Shown here: positions 21,431 to 33,613 of the stretch, piece after piece
How the letters are laid out: each line of letters starts with the position of its first letter
How positions within the stretch are numbered: the first letter of the stretch is position 1
NCBI GenBank assembly: GCA_016584495.1
Contig: WAID01000004.1
Location: 2,728,001-2,792,000 of the forward strand
Direction of reading: 5' to 3'
DNA: 64,000 nt
Source of the DNA: Celoporthe dispersa
Lineage: Eukaryota > Ascomycota > Sordariomycetes > Diaporthales > Cryphonectriaceae
Translations under genes and position numbers: made by a program
The notes under the pieces: generated by a model
Told to the model about the DNA's origin: nothing
Seen by the model: only the letters and a program-made list of their open reading frames with translations
Database searches by the model: none

Positions 21431-23440
21431 GATGGGCAGTGCTACAGAGGCAGGTAACATGAAGGAAGGCTTATATGGATAGAAGGTCAAGGTGTTGCTC
21501 GACATCCCTGGCCGATGAACTATACTACCTCCTTTATTTTCATTTTCTTTGGTATTTTCGTCTGGGATATTGATGCCACAGTGATTCATTCATCCCGCTG
21601 CAACGTTGCAGAATGACAAAAGCATAAACCACTGCTCCATGTGGCGTGAAATATTTCAACATTAGAATCCCAAGTCGAATACAAATAGCTCGATGAAATG
21701 ATGATCATTAGAATGACAAACTTGTACATAAAGTCTGGTGTCTGGAAGATGATATTGACTCTTTCTCCATTTCTTGTGTTTGTTGAGCCCACCTTAGCTC
21801 CGGGCTCGGGTTGGAGACCGGAGCTTCCGGGCTGCCGGGGAGGATTCGAACCTATGCCATGCACAGTAATCCCGGTTCAAATTATGCTACAGATTGCGGG
21901 TTTGATTTCTGCACGCACGGTCCTTCCGAGATCCGAAATGCGGGACTTCCTCCGGGGCTACGGAGCCGGGGGGATTGGTTGCACAGCACCAATTCGACTT
22001 TTGTCTCGTCCTCAAAACTCAAATAAAAGAATCATGAGCACCTGTTGAACAGATTATCTTTCCAATACGGAGTGTGATTTTTTCTCCTCCTTTCCCTTCA
22101 TTATGATCATGAAGGTGGAATGTGGTTCAACTGGACGAGCGCGACGGCAGGGGTTGGCGTGGTAAAGCAGAGCTTCTGCAGCCGCCGCAAATTTAGCAGC
22201 GCTGGTCCTTCCTTCCACCAATGACACCAGTCTCAGTCACTCCTTCACACACGTCAGAATAGCCCCACGAGTCTCTACGGGGAGGTCGATGTGCAGATCC
22301 CCCACGAGGATCTCCTCAAGTGTAGCGCAGCAAAGAATATCCGGCATAAGACGCGCCTCGGTCCGGCAAGAGAGATAGATATTGATGCAGGGCAATGAAG
22401 GCTCGGCTGGCGACGAGTCAGGCCAGGCCGGTGACGACGAGAACAGCATGACGGGGGAAGGACACTGTGGCACGGCCTCAAGGATCTTAGCTTGGCCTGA
22501 GGTTACAGCAGCAAGATCCAAAAACGCGCTTCTAGAGCCGAGGGGAGGACGCGCAGGGCAGGGAAGGGGAGACACGGGTGTGGATGCGGGTGGCGGGTGC
22601 AAAACGGGTCAAACCCACCAGCAGAGCGAGCCAGCCAGCCAGCCAGGGCGAGGAAGGAAGAAGAGGGAGAGAAAAGAGGGAGGGAAGGAGCAAGAGAGGA
22701 GACTAGCAATTTACGGATGACGGAGCCGCGGCTACGGGCAAAATGGGTGAGACCTCAGCAGATTTATTTGCCAAACCCACTGTGTGCCCGACATACAGTG
22801 AAGAACCCTTAGTGAACTGTACTCATCGACTGCATCTTGCATCTTGCATCTCGCCTGTGCTTTTTTATTTTTTCTTTCTTCCCCTTTTCCTTTAAACTTT
22901 CTCTCTTCTTTTTGAAAACTTTCATGACCTGTCATTACAGCTCTGAGATCCATCCTTTCTAATTCCGATCCATTGAATTTTCTTAACGCGCTCCCTCTGA
23001 CGTTCCTTACCCCCCCAAAAGTGACCGGGCTGCCCCTTCCCACACACGGTGCGCCTTACGCAGCGCTACTACGGTGGAGCTCGCACCGAGCCGGTCTGAG
23101 GAACGCGGTTACGCGACGTGCTGGGGCAGCATCTGAACCGCGACTTGGAACAAGACGTAAGAGTGAACAAAAAAAAAAAAAAGAGAGAGAGGGGGGTTTT
23201 AGAGAAAAGCCGCAGCTCAAGGCATTTTTCCACCTTCACTCTCTCTTCCATTGTGTCCACTCAGAAGGAGACGTTCACCCAATATTCATCCATTCATACG
23301 GTCACTCGACTTGACTTGACTCCAGTCGATCGGTTTGTTCCTGCATCCACCCCTACCACCGCGCCTTTCCACCTGGACTTCCTCCTTCTACCTCTTGTAC
23401 TACACGCTGGCACTTCCTGCTATGCCAGCCTCACCCTGAT
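21431..23440. other. Gene-free interval
   Basis: About 2 kb between two plus-strand genes. It includes a tRNA-like T-arm on the minus strand near 21838-21860 with no full cloverleaf, and purine-rich tracts around 22.6-22.7 kb. No coding sequence was recognised. Confidence 0.45.
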
Positions 23441-23482
23441 TCTTTCTCTTCCCTCCCCTCTCTCTTTCTCTCTCCCTCTTTC
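23441..23482 (+). promoter_or_regulatory. Pyrimidine tract upstream of FHA gene
   Basis: A CT-only run about 25-65 bp before the start codon, like the CT blocks found near transcription starts of filamentous-fungal genes. Confidence 0.4.
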
Positions 23483-23505
23483 TGCGCGTGTGTGTGGAAT
23501 CGGCC

Positions 23506-25478
23506 ATGGACTCTCCACCTGGTGGTAGTGGCAGGCTCCCGTCCAGCCAGCCTGCTCCCACCGCACCACCCTCGTCGTGGGACCACGATAAAGACATCAA
23601 CGCGAGGCGCCCCTCCTCCCAGTCTGCCCTCCTCCCTCCCCTGGAGCTCATGTCCTCGCCAGGACTCCCAAATGTCTCCTCCGCTCGACGACTGAGCCGT
23701 CCTGGCTCCTCTGCCAAAGGCCCATCTTCCACTATAATCAACAACAACAACAACAACAATACCGCCAATAGCCAGGCATATCTCAAATACCCCACACCTG
23801 TGCCAACCTCCGAGACGGGCATCTTGTCCTCCTCACCACCGCGACGCGTCAGTACCAATAATAGCCAGCACCACGAACATGCTCCTGCCTCCACTACTGC
23901 CGCCGCCGCCGCCACCACTACAACCACCAACACCACGGCAGCGACTGGCAGCAGCACCCTTGTCCTGCCCGCCAATCGCGCCCCCTCCATCGCGTCAGAG
24001 CGCGCCCCGCTGTCCGCCGTCCCCTCCGTTGAGCTCGGCGAGAACGGCGAGACCCTTCTGATGGGCCGCTCCTCGAACTCGAGCCACTACCAACTCTCTG
24101 CCAACCGCCTCATCAGTCGCGTGCACGTAAAGGCCCGCTATGTCCCCGCCTCTGTGCCCCTGCAGGCCAACAAGGTCGAGGTCGAGTGCAATGGCTGGAA
24201 CGGCCTGCGCCTGTCCTGCCAGGGCCGCACCTACTACATGCAACGCGGCGACGTCCTGACCTTTGACGCCGAGGGCGCCGAGATCATGGTCGATGTCCAG
24301 GACGCACGCGTCCTCCTCCACTGGCCCAAGCGGGATGACGCAAGGGACAGGCTGGCCGACCTCGGCTGGGAGGACTCGCCGCGGTCCATGCGGAGCGGGG
24401 GCGCGTCGCCGGCCCGCGGCGGCGGCGGTGTCGTTATCGGCAGCCCCCGTGCTGGCGGTGACGGGGTGGATGGCGTCCTCGGCCTTGGTCTGCTGCAGTC
24501 CAGCCCCCTGCGCAGGACGGCGCGCATCAGCTCCCCCGAATCGCCCACGCCTGCCGCCCACGCGCCCTCCAGCTCGCAGCACAGCAGCATCCTGTCGGAC
24601 CTGCCCAGCGCCAGCGAGAGGGAGCAGAGCGTGGATATCTACGAGGATGACGAGGAGGAGCAGGACGCCGCCGCCCGTCGCCCCTCGACCGCCGGCCAGA
24701 GCTTCATCCACGACATCAGCAAGAGCTTCTCGAGCGACCTGAGTGAGGTCCCGTCCGAGGACGAGGGCTGCGACGGCAACGAGAATGCGGAGAACGACCC
24801 GGACGAGGAGAATGACCCCGTCGTCCACTCGTTCGGTCCCTTCGGGCACGACCTCAACAGCCGCATGGCCTCCTTCAAGACCTCCTCACCCAAGCGCCGC
24901 CGCCTCGACTCGGGCACTCATATCTCCTCTCCACGTGCCGCCGCCGCCGACCACCACCGCACCACCAGCAAGTCGGCCTCCACACCACACCGGGACCTGG
25001 CGGACGACAGGGACAACGAGGTCGCGTACGTGCCAGATCTGAGCCACGTTAATGTCGCGACCATCACCAACCACGTCATCAACCAGCTGGCGTTTTCGCG
25101 GTTGTCCTCCAACCCGCTGTCTACCCTGCTGTCCAACCTGCCCGCCGACGACAAGGTCGGCCTGGCCCGCGATGAGCTCCGATACATTGTCGAGAACACG
25201 ACCTGTGTCGGCACCATCCCCCGCCAAGGCAAGGACGCCGATGGCAAGCCGCTCGAGAGCCAGTATTACTACGTCCCGGAGAGCGACGACGACGAGAACC
25301 GCCGCGCCGCCGTGGTCGACGGGCTGCGGAAGCCCACCCTGCGAAACTGTCGGAAGCATCATGTGGTAGGTGACGGTGGCTCGTTGTTCATCGCTCACTG
25401 GCAATCACAGGAAGAAAGCAGTAGCTAATCATGTACCTGTCACAGCAATATTACTGGAGGCGACCACGAACCCCCTAG
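23506..25478 (+). CDS. FHA-domain nuclear protein (TOS4/PLM2-like)
   Basis: Exon 1 is 23506-25365 and a short exon 2 is 25446-25478; together they encode 630 residues. The first 150 residues are low complexity and include a poly-Asn run (codons at 23740-23760). The forkhead-associated domain follows: ETLLMGRSSNSSHYQL, then NRLISRVHVKARY, with the phosphothreonine-binding Gly-Arg-Ser and Ser-Arg-Val-His motifs, ending near VLLHWPKR. The middle is acidic and Ser-rich with a KRRRLDS basic stretch that could be a nuclear signal. The C-terminus contains helices (LSHVNVATITNHVINQLAFS) and, across the intron, ends KHHVQYYWRRPRTP, a tail seen in fungal FHA factors of the TOS4/PLM2 type. These bind promoters or chromatin in G1/S control. 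The start is the first ATG with a good context; the open frame begins a few codons earlier without ATG. Confidence 0.82.
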
Positions 25479-26334
25479 AACGGCGCAGATGACTGGCATC
25501 ATACCGCCGCCATGAACCCGAACATACCAACGACAGGAGAGGCATGCAGGAAGATGCATGCCCGTGTTCCTCATCCATCATCTATTCTCGCCGAGATCGC
25601 TGTCCGGGTCAGGTTCAGCTAGCTAGGAGACCAGTACCTCCCTATATATGACCCCTCGTCTTCCTCTGCTATGCGTGGTATATTTACCAAAAGCTTGACA
25701 GGTGGAGTATGAGAGGGAAGAAAGCAGGCCAAGGCGTTCATTTCACACGAGATAATCACCTGGCCCAGATTCCTATATAGTCAGTTCCATCCTTACAATG
25801 CCTTTCTTGTTGGATAGCGCTACGACCTGTATAAATTTTCTTCTTCACGGCTGTCCTCTGCATATGCCCCCTCTTTCCAAATCTGTGGTTACATAGCGCA
25901 AGGAGTTGGGTTTTTTCCTCACGTGGTTATCTCAGCTGCTTTAGTCCTACGTTGTGTGTCATGTAAGGCTCTGCCGCATAAAAATCTAAAGAGGACACAA
26001 GAAAAAGATGATTATAAAAAAAACCAAAAAACCATCATGTTTGCACCATACCCCGTCGCCTCTCCTCACCTTCCCCCACCCCCCCTCCCCTCTATTTTCC
26101 AAATTTCTGAAAGGGTGTTGATGCCCTGTCTGGGACAGTGTGACGAGACTTGGTGCTGGGTGTCGCGCTGGGTGCCACGTCTCAGGGCGCGCGAATATCT
26201 ATGTGTCTATTTATATTGTACAAGTGTGGTTCGTATAAGGAAGGAAATGATCATGATGGACCAAAGTCTCTTGGCTCAAGGGCCACTAGGCTCAGCAACA
26301 AGTCGTCGTCGTGACGTGACACTCCCTCTCCGTC
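25479..26334. other. Intergenic 3' region between convergent genes
   Basis: About 0.85 kb between the 3' ends of the FHA gene (plus) and the DUF6594 gene (minus). No coding signal was recognised; it should contain both 3' UTRs. Confidence 0.5.
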
Positions 26335-27338
26335 CTAGGAGATATTACTCCCCCCTCCACCCCCTGAACTCGTCCCGACGAACACGACCAGCACGGCGGC
26401 ATACGTTGCCGTCGATACCAGCGTCTCGACGTTCGACACCTTGATCCCGAGAGACAGCAGCAGTGAGAAGACCACCACGGCAACGGACACCGATATGAGG
26501 CTCTTTGTCTCGGATGGCTGGAAGATCACTGTTGAGTATTTGTAAGTTCAGCGGTCACCCCAGGAGGAAAGATGATACTCTTTTTTCTAGGAGAGGCAGA
26601 TGTGTGGGGATAAATCCAAGGCAGCGTACGTACTCACGATCATCGGCACGACGAGGACCACTCCGCCCACGATAGCAATTACGAACCGCGCGAGGCTGTC
26701 CACAAACGGCGACACCTCCCGCGGCGGCTTGCCCTCCGCATACTCCCGGGCCCGTGCATGGCGCTCGTGGCGCGAGAAGGTCAGCCGCGAAGGCAGGTAG
26801 TGCTGGAGAAAAGACCGTAGGGGATCAGTGGACGAGGCCCCGTGTAGGTGGTGGTCGGAATCGTCGTCCCGAAAGTAGGCGTAGTGCGAGTTCCACGGGT
26901 CGACGAGGTCGGCGCCGGAGTAGAAGTATTTATGTAGGCGCAGCCTGCGGTCTGTCTGCTGGGCTGCGGTCAGGGGTTTCTTGTTGCGGAGGTACTGGTA
27001 GTCGCGGAGTGCGGTTGCTGGTGTTTGGTAATCAGCAGGACGAGACACGCACATGATGAAGGGCAGGGTGAAGGTAAGTTGGTCAAGTGAAGTGGTACGC
27101 CCTCACCGTACTGCTCAAGTTTGATCCTCAGGTTGTCGAGATCTTCAGCGGTGGCATCCTGTGAACACAGCATACGAGTCTTCATCTGGGCGAGCTCGAC
27201 TTCTATATTGGTGATGTTGAGCCGCTGGAGGAACTCGAAGCGCAGGAAATGGAAGTCCTCCTCTGCGTTCAGCGAGTCAACAACATAACGCCTCAGCTTC
27301 ACGAAATCCGCCCTCTTTTCGTCCATTATTCCATCCAT
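26335..27338 (-). CDS. DUF6594 membrane protein
   Basis: Three exons (27338-27107, 27017-26638 and 26517-26335) are in phase and give about 264 residues. The N-terminal half is helical and charged (FLQRLNITNIEVELAQMKT, then IKLEQYATALRDYQYLRNKK). It is followed by HKYFYSGADLVDPWNSHYAY and a basic segment RLTFSRHERHARAREYAEGK. The C-terminus has three hydrophobic segments: FVIAIVGGVVLVVPMI, SLISVSVAVVVFSLLLSLG and ATYAAVLVVFVGTSS. This order (coiled N-terminus, C-terminal TM triplet ending YAAVLVVFVG) is that of the fungus-specific DUF6594 family, whose function is unknown. The start at 27338 follows the open frame; an ATG four codons later (MDEK) is an alternative. Confidence 0.82.
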
Positions 27339-27757
27339 AATCTCACCATGGCAAGTCTTCCTAGACCTCAGTCTATTGTGTGAGGATCACGTTGACATAG
27401 TAACAGCGGATAGGCTTGAGATTATAACCTGTCAGCTCCGACGGGGTTCCTGATACCAGGGGTTAGCTTATTTGCATAGCCACCAGCATATATCTCTGGG
27501 ACGGAGCCGGATCCCAGCCTGGATCTTATGCCATTCCCAATATGCACCTCGCCACACCACTGCAGCAGACTCCAGTTTGCTGCACAGCCTTCCTGCCCAG
27601 GCGGTCGTCAGAAGGCATCCGTATTGCAGGCGGCCTCTCTTCAAAGTCTCTGTGTGTTCTTAAGCAAACCTAAACCCTCTCTCGCTCTGACATCTGTATA
27701 ATTTAACCGGACATTCAAAGCGGGTGTAAGTTCAACTTACTTCTACTGTGACCTACT
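27339..27757. promoter_or_regulatory. Divergent promoter region
   Basis: About 420 bp separate the start codons of the DUF6594 gene (minus) and the coiled-coil gene (plus), so both promoters must lie here or overlap. No specific binding motif was identified. Confidence 0.5.
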
Positions 27758-28532
27758 ATGGGAAACTCTTTGCCAGAGCTGCCGTCGATAGACGAAAGCA
27801 CCCTTCTTACTAAAGACTGCAATCTAGTATGCAGCTCGAATCTTCCAATACGATCCGCCGAAAGTATGCCGACGGATGATCCGCATGCACCCCCTCCCGA
27901 TCCCATTCTTCCAAGTGCTCGCCACTTTAACCGGTCTGTGGAATCACTCGTTTCCCGGAAGTCAAGCTCAGCGTCTCAGGTGTCCTGGGGAGGAAATGAC
28001 GAATTCGACCAAGTGCTCGAGGCCATGGGCCAGGACATCCAGCAGCACTTGGTATTGCTCAAGATCTCGCTCTTTTCCCGACTCGCCCGATTTGGGTCCA
28101 GCAAAGGCGCATCTCAACAAGACCTCCGGTGTCGTTCCAGGAAGGAACTGCGGCGCCTAGAAGACACATTACGAAAGAATCTTGAGATGTCTGACGTGAG
28201 GAGACTGCAATTGGGAGGTGACGGCGAGGTTTCGTCTAAATATTGCTTGAGTCGTGGTAGGCCTGCTTTTTGCCTCCTCCCTTTCTTATTTTATTTTTGA
28301 CTTCTTCTTTATCTGGGGATCACAATTAGTAATTACTCAACGCGCAGGTACCTGCTATCGCAGGCTTCTTCAAATTCGCGATGAACTACAGGAGCTTTTG
28401 CAGTCTCTCAAGCCAGCAATTATCTCTCACAACCTCGAGCCAGGCCAGGTCGACCAGATGAGCCAAGAGCTGGACCAACTTCGTGATGACGTCCTTGTGA
28501 TCGGGAAGCAGCTGAGGGATAGCTCGAGGTGA
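27758..28532 (+). CDS. Uncharacterised coiled-coil protein
   Basis: Two exons (27758-28256 and 28348-28532) join in phase to 227 residues. The N-terminal 70 residues are Pro/Ser-rich. The rest is predicted helical with heptad-like spacing: FDQVLEAMGQDIQQHLVLLK, then RKELRRLEDTLRKNLEMS, and in exon 2 RRLLQIRDELQELLQSLKP and QELDQLRDDVLVIGKQLRD. No signal peptide or TM segment was found. I do not recognise a family; a cytoplasmic oligomeric or scaffold role is only an inference. Confidence 0.55.
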
Positions 28533-29290
28533 ACCGGGCTTCCTTCGATCTTTGGTCCTGCGAGTTTTCCTGTGGGTACAGCACGTCCGCTTGAGGCATG
28601 AGTGGCCGACAAAGCAAAGAGGACAATATCAGCATAGAGAGGATTGAGTCCTCTCCAGAGAGCAGAGACATCAGCTCAGGACGAGCTACCATCTTGGGCA
28701 TTAAAGGAGAGTCTTGAGATGGGGCCTCCACGTCTGTCTGCTTTGTTGGGAGACTTCTTGTTGTAAGGCCAGACGAATCGCCGAGGAGGCCTTGGTTCCG
28801 GGCCGTGCCGGCCTTGCTTTCAGTTAGGACTGGATATCTAGCTCCGGATGTTGAACTTCACAGCATAATGTTCTGAGGAGCCTAATACCGGGAGGAAGAA
28901 AGGCTGCCAGTGTCATCAGCGTTGGTGTCAGTCCTTCAGGCCTTTTCTAATTCATACTGAAAGGCGTAGTTATGGAGGCTGAGATCACCGGCAAGAATTC
29001 CGTCCTGCTTGTTACTATTTACGCTCCTGCTTCCGCCAGAATTAGCTTGAGGCAGTTTATATCAAAGCTAACCAGCGGTCCTGTGTCATGATTTCAGTGT
29101 TTCGAGCTAAACAAGCCTGACGCTATGCGGATCATCTCGTCCCCGGCTCGAAAGCCGCGCTGAATTAAAGAGTCTTAACTTCAGCTCATTAAATATCCTC
29201 ATCCCTGACCAGAAAGGGCAGCACTTCTTTTATCTATTCCCTTGATGTATTCAAGAGACAATCCTTACGCCCACTACGTCCTTCGCCGTC
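28533..29290. other. Intergenic region, no gene seen
   Basis: About 0.75 kb between two plus-strand genes with no recognisable coding or RNA gene. It likely contains the PQ-loop gene promoter. Confidence 0.45.
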
Positions 29291-30384
29291 ATGTTAACTG
29301 CAGCCTCTGTGTTGTGGCTTGCCCAGCCCGAGAGATGCAGGGCCCTCAACCACGTCGATTATACAAACTTCGCCATTAGCTTGTACGTAATAATGCATTA
29401 TCGTGCAGCCTCTAGACCTCACCTCTTCAGGTAGAAGGACTTTGCTAAGAGACTGATACGCAATTGTGCCGCGGCAGGATCATACTCATCGGCATTCTCC
29501 TGTCCTATCTGCCCCAGCACTACCGCATTGTTTCCCGTGGGACTTCCTTTGGCCTCTCTCCTTATTTCGTTCTCTTGGGCACCACGTCTGCGGCATCTGC
29601 CTTTGCCAACATCATTGTCCTCCCGCCCAGCAGGACTGCTATAGAATGCTGTCGGTCTATCAGCGGGCTTGCCTGCTCCGCGGGTCTGCTCGGGATTGCT
29701 CAGATTACAGTCCAGTGGCTGTGCTTCAGCATCATGTGCGTGCCAGCCGTCCCTGCAGAATACACCAGCCAACAATATACAAGTCTCACAACTTCCCAGA
29801 ATGCTCCTCTTCCTCGTCTACTTCCCCAGAGCAACGCCCAATACCCCCGACGTCGACACAGACAAGGAGCCCCCTCCTACCGCTCCGCCGTCATCGTCGT
29901 CCTCATCTGCGCCGTCTACACCGTCGCCCTGGCCGTCGCCTCCACCTACATCATCCTCGCGCGGCCCGACAGCCTGGCCTGGAAGTGGGCGGACGCCCTC
30001 GGCATCACGGCCACCGCGCTGGCCTCGATCCAGTATTTCCCGCAGATCTACACGACGTACAAGCTGAAGAGCCTGGGGAGCCTGAGTATCCCCATGATGT
30101 GCGTGCAGACGCCTGGTGGGTACCTCTGGGCGGCGAGCCTGGCGGCGCGGCTGGGGTGGGAGGGGTGGAGTGCCTGGATTTTGTATATGTTTATTTCAAC
30201 GCTGCAGGGGGGGGTTCTGGGGATGGGGTTGTACTTCCGGTGGAACAAGGGGGGGAAGCGGGATGAGGATGAGACAGAGAATGGTGATGAGCAGCAGCAG
30301 CAGCACGAATCTAGAGGTCACGAAGAAGGAGAGGGCCGAAATACCAGAGATGAGCATACACCACTGCTTCGCTCGGATGACTAG
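29291..30384 (+). CDS. PQ-loop repeat transporter (one-base frame break)
   Basis: Exons 29291-29382, 29478-29735 and 29800-30384. The first PQ loop is LIGILLSYLPQHYRIVSRGT and the second ALASIQYFPQIYTTYKLKS; together with LLFLVYFPRATP and SAVIVVLICAVYTVALAVA they give the seven-TM pattern of vacuolar/lysosomal cystine or basic amino-acid exporters (YPQ/PQLC2/cystinosin type). Two readings of intron 2 (29736-29799) are possible. Splicing yields the conserved LLFLVYFPR segment but then needs one extra C in the five-C run at 29870-29874 (935 nt becomes 936; 311 residues). Leaving the 64 nt unspliced keeps the frame open but gives an unusual insert; I prefer the first. The cytosolic tail ends DEHTPLLRSDD and contains an ExxxLL acidic dileucine motif, a signal for AP-3 sorting to the vacuole. 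Confidence 0.8.
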
Positions 30385-30683
30385 GTGGGAAATTGGTTCA
30401 AGGAGATGGCTTCAATTTGGGCACGAGGATGGTGAAGAGATTTGTTGATAGAAGTTTCAACACGTAGGGCTCGCGTCCACGTTGCTTTACTCTGTTGATA
30501 GCATCGCAGCCATGTAATCAATATCGTCAAAGGCATAAACCCAGAATGGACCATCATTTGCTAACGAATAAAAAGGAAACAGCTCCCAATAAAGCGATCG
30601 AGCCCTATCTGGGGCTCTGCGTCTCGATAACCTCGCAGCCGGCAGCCTCATATTAATCATACCATGTAGTCCAGCAGTGCAGT

Positions 30684-32346
30684 CTACTCCCTCCTCTTCC
30701 TCTCCGAAGGAAGACCATACCAACACACCAACATGGCAGCAAACAGCCCGATCGCGATAGGATGCAGCACAAACGTGCCCGCCGCCTGTGCGAGCAGACC
30801 CGTGGTAAACGGCGCGGCGGCCCCGCCGGAGCTCCCGAACGCGCTGATGACGCCCATACCGCTCAGCTTCTCGGACCTGCTCATGGTGCGCATGAAGATG
30901 GCGGCGGCACATGGGTAGACGGGGCCTAGCAGCAGGCCAACGACGGCGACGGCCACCGCGTCCCCGACGACGTTGGGCACGAACCACACCAGCAGCTCGA
31001 AGACGGCCGCGCCCACGACAACGCCGTATACGAAGATGCGCTCGCCGATGCGGTGGGCGGGGATGCTCAGGATGAAGCGGCCCAGGGTGATGCCGGCCCA
31101 GAAGCCCGAGGTCACGTATCCGACGCGGCTCGGCGCGCCCTGGCGCGTGTCCTCGAGGAAGGAGATGACCCAGCCGCTGATGCTCACCTCGGCGCCCTGG
31201 TAGGCGAAGATGAAGAGGGCGCCCAGCACCACGACGCGGGACCGGAAGGCCTGGAGGGTGCCGCGGAGCTTGGACGCCACCGCCGCCTTGGACGAGCTCT
31301 GGGCGGCGGCGGCGGCGGTGGTCCTGAGGGGCACGGCGGCGGTGGCGCTGTCGTTTTCGGCCTCGAAGTGCCAGTAGGACCAGAGCGCCAGGGAGCTGTT
31401 GAACATGGCGGCGCCCAGGGTGACGAGGTAGTACCGGCTCCAGACCAGGTCGAGCACCGTCACGAAGGCGTTGGCGATTAGGGGACCGCAGATGCCGCCG
31501 ATGCCGTAGGCCCCGTGCATAGCGCCCAGGGCAGTGGTGCTGCTGGTGAGGCTGCCGCAGAAGATGTTGCCCAGGGCCAGGTTGATGCTCATGCCCAGGC
31601 CGATCAGGAAGTAGGCGAAGACGATGACGGGGAAGGGGGCCGTGCAGGCGATTGCCACGTAGCCACCGGCCATGATGAGCTTGGCCAGGGCGATGGCGCG
31701 GCCTCGGCCGAGGCGCTCCCTGAGGGGTCGATCAGGGCTGCGCCTATGATGAAGCCTGCAGCCTGGCCCACGAAGATGAGGGACACCACGGCGTAGCCGA
31801 TGTTGTAGTACCTGGTTGTGTTTGGTTTTGCGCGTCAGAACTAGACAGGCCTGCCTGCGCCGCCGTTGGATTGTACAGACAGTCTCGTGCTCGGTTGCCA
31901 AGTGAAAGTAGCAGTACTCACTTCTCCATGTACGGCAACAGAGGCCCGGAGGCAGAATCACTCAGGCCGTTGCCCAGGTTCGACAGGCAGGCAGAGAGCA
32001 GCCTGAACCTGTTCATGTGGGGGTCCCAGATGCTCTGGAGGGCCTCGACGCCATCGTCTGGGCCGAGCACTGGGCTCGCGGGACTGCTCTCGAGGTCTGG
32101 CGTGGGCGGGCCCGAGGGGAAGCAGTTGGGCGTCACTGTGCCGGACTTGTAGCCCCCCGTGTGCGTCGCCGGCCTGGAGATGCGGACCAGCTCGCATTCT
32201 GCGGGGGTGTCGTCGCCCTGGGGCACCGCAGGGTACGTCTTGGTGACGCTCCTCTGTGGGCGGAGGGGCGGTCGCAGTGGCTGAGACTGGATGTCTGCTG
32301 GTGCTGACTCGACGGCGACCAGCTGGCTGAGGAAAGCAGCCTCCAT
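30684..32346 (-). CDS. MFS transporter (BSC6/FHS-like; one-base frame break)
   Basis: Exon 1 (32346-31922) encodes a Pro-rich cytosolic head and TM1 entry (NRFRLLSACLSNLGNGLSDS). Exon 2 (31811-30684) encodes the remaining helices, for example YAVVSLIFVGQAAGFIIGAA, NLALGNIFCG, HGAYGIGGICGPLIANAF, GYVTSGFWAGITLGRFIL, VVGLLLGPVYPCAAAIFMR and FGSSGGAAAPFTTGLLAQ. It belongs to the major facilitator superfamily, nearest in pattern to fungal bypass-of-stop-codon-6/fucose-permease-like proteins; the substrate is unknown. Between AALIDP and RERLGRGRAIALAKLIMAGG the frame changes at a four-G run (31724-31727, plus strand). One extra base gives ALIDPLRERLGRGR, the usual MFS loop 2-3 motif, and 1553 nt becomes 1554 (517 residues). 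Confidence 0.85.
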
Positions 32347-33613
32347 TGTTGTATGTGGAGAGAGGCAGGAGAGAGGTGAGATGGGCCTCGAGATGGAGGA
32401 CAGGGGCTGTCTGGGATGTTTCGAGCAGGATAACTTCAAGCCAGGTTAAACTCGGATACTATAGCCACCTTGAATCGACACAGTCAGGTTGAAAAAGTTC
32501 CGAAGCGTACAAGAGAAGAGTGTGGCAACCAGAGGCAGACTTACTCTTATACTCTCCTCTCTCTCTCCGCTCTTCACACCCACCCACCCTCATCGTCGGG
32601 TGGCTGTCCACCTGTGCCGATTTAGTTCCCGCCCGCGTGCCTCACCGATTTTACCTCTGGGTGGTCATAGTGTCGTTGCCAGCTAGCAAGGCCGATTCCG
32701 GTACTTGGTCTTCGCGGATAAGCATTTTGTCATCGGAAACACTGGGTAGAAAAAATAATACTGGGGCTGCTTTTTTTTCCTATTTTTGTTTTTGCGACGG
32801 TAGAAAAAGAAAAAGAAAAAAAAAAGGAAAAAACAGAGTGCGGGAATGTGGCGATGTTCATCCAGAAAGGCAGGCACCGTGGCCACCCTACCCTGTCTGT
32901 GTGCCTTCCACCACAGGGTGTTTTATCCACATATTCATTTCTTTTGGACATAAAAGTCGACAACTACCTTTTTCTTTGCTGATCTGCTGGAAACCAAGGG
33001 TTAGATCCAGCTCCGGGAAACAGAGGAGAGTGGTTTACTTTCGCGATAATTCGTTCTCTGCCAATCGGTCAAGATGCGTCGCCATGATTCGAAAAGGGGA
33101 TCTCGGACCACTGCACTACTAATGCAGGGATTTCTCTATGGGGCACAGCGGCCTTTGAGGCGGGAGCAGGGGTTGCATGCACCTTCCAACGGTTACTTGG
33201 ATACTTGTGTACAGTACAGTACTGTGTAGAGAGACGGAGATGGACCCCCAAATCTGCAGAGAAAACTCAAATCGGTGGAATCTGTAGGAGGAAATAAACT
33301 CGTTTGCTTGGCTGATTGATTCCGGAGAGTGTTCATGTCTGTGGCATTCATTTATGACAGGAGGAAGAAGAGAGCCATGCCACCTGCAGAAAGTGTTGCC
33401 CACTCACATGCACACATTATTTAATTAACCAGTCTATTCACATAACGGGAGTTGACCCCTCCACCCAGAAAAAGTTGGTGGGGCATCTTTTCCTCCAGCG
33501 GCAGTCAAAAGACATCTTCATCCACTCTTGTCCGTGCACAAAAACACAAACCTCCTGCAGAAGATTGACACCTCAGACGACTCCTTTCTCTAAAAAGAAA
33601 AAGAAAAAAAAAG
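32347..33613. other. Divergent promoter region, gene-free
   Basis: About 1.27 kb between the MFS gene (minus) and the eIF1A-domain gene (plus). No coding region was recognised. A tRNA-like pair of pol III boxes occurs on the minus strand near 33085-33118 but is too tightly spaced for a tRNA. Confidence 0.5.

Noticed and set aside
21838..21860. tRNA T-arm-like GGTTCGAATCC on the minus strand
   Set aside because: The flanking T stem and acceptor stem do not pair, and no D or anticodon arm was found.
23995..25404. Long open frames antisense to the FHA gene
   Set aside because: They follow from codon bias of the sense gene and show no domain or start context.
33085..33118. tRNA-like A and B boxes on the minus strand
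   Set aside because: The gap between the boxes is about 12 nt, too short for an anticodon arm, and no acceptor stem pairs.
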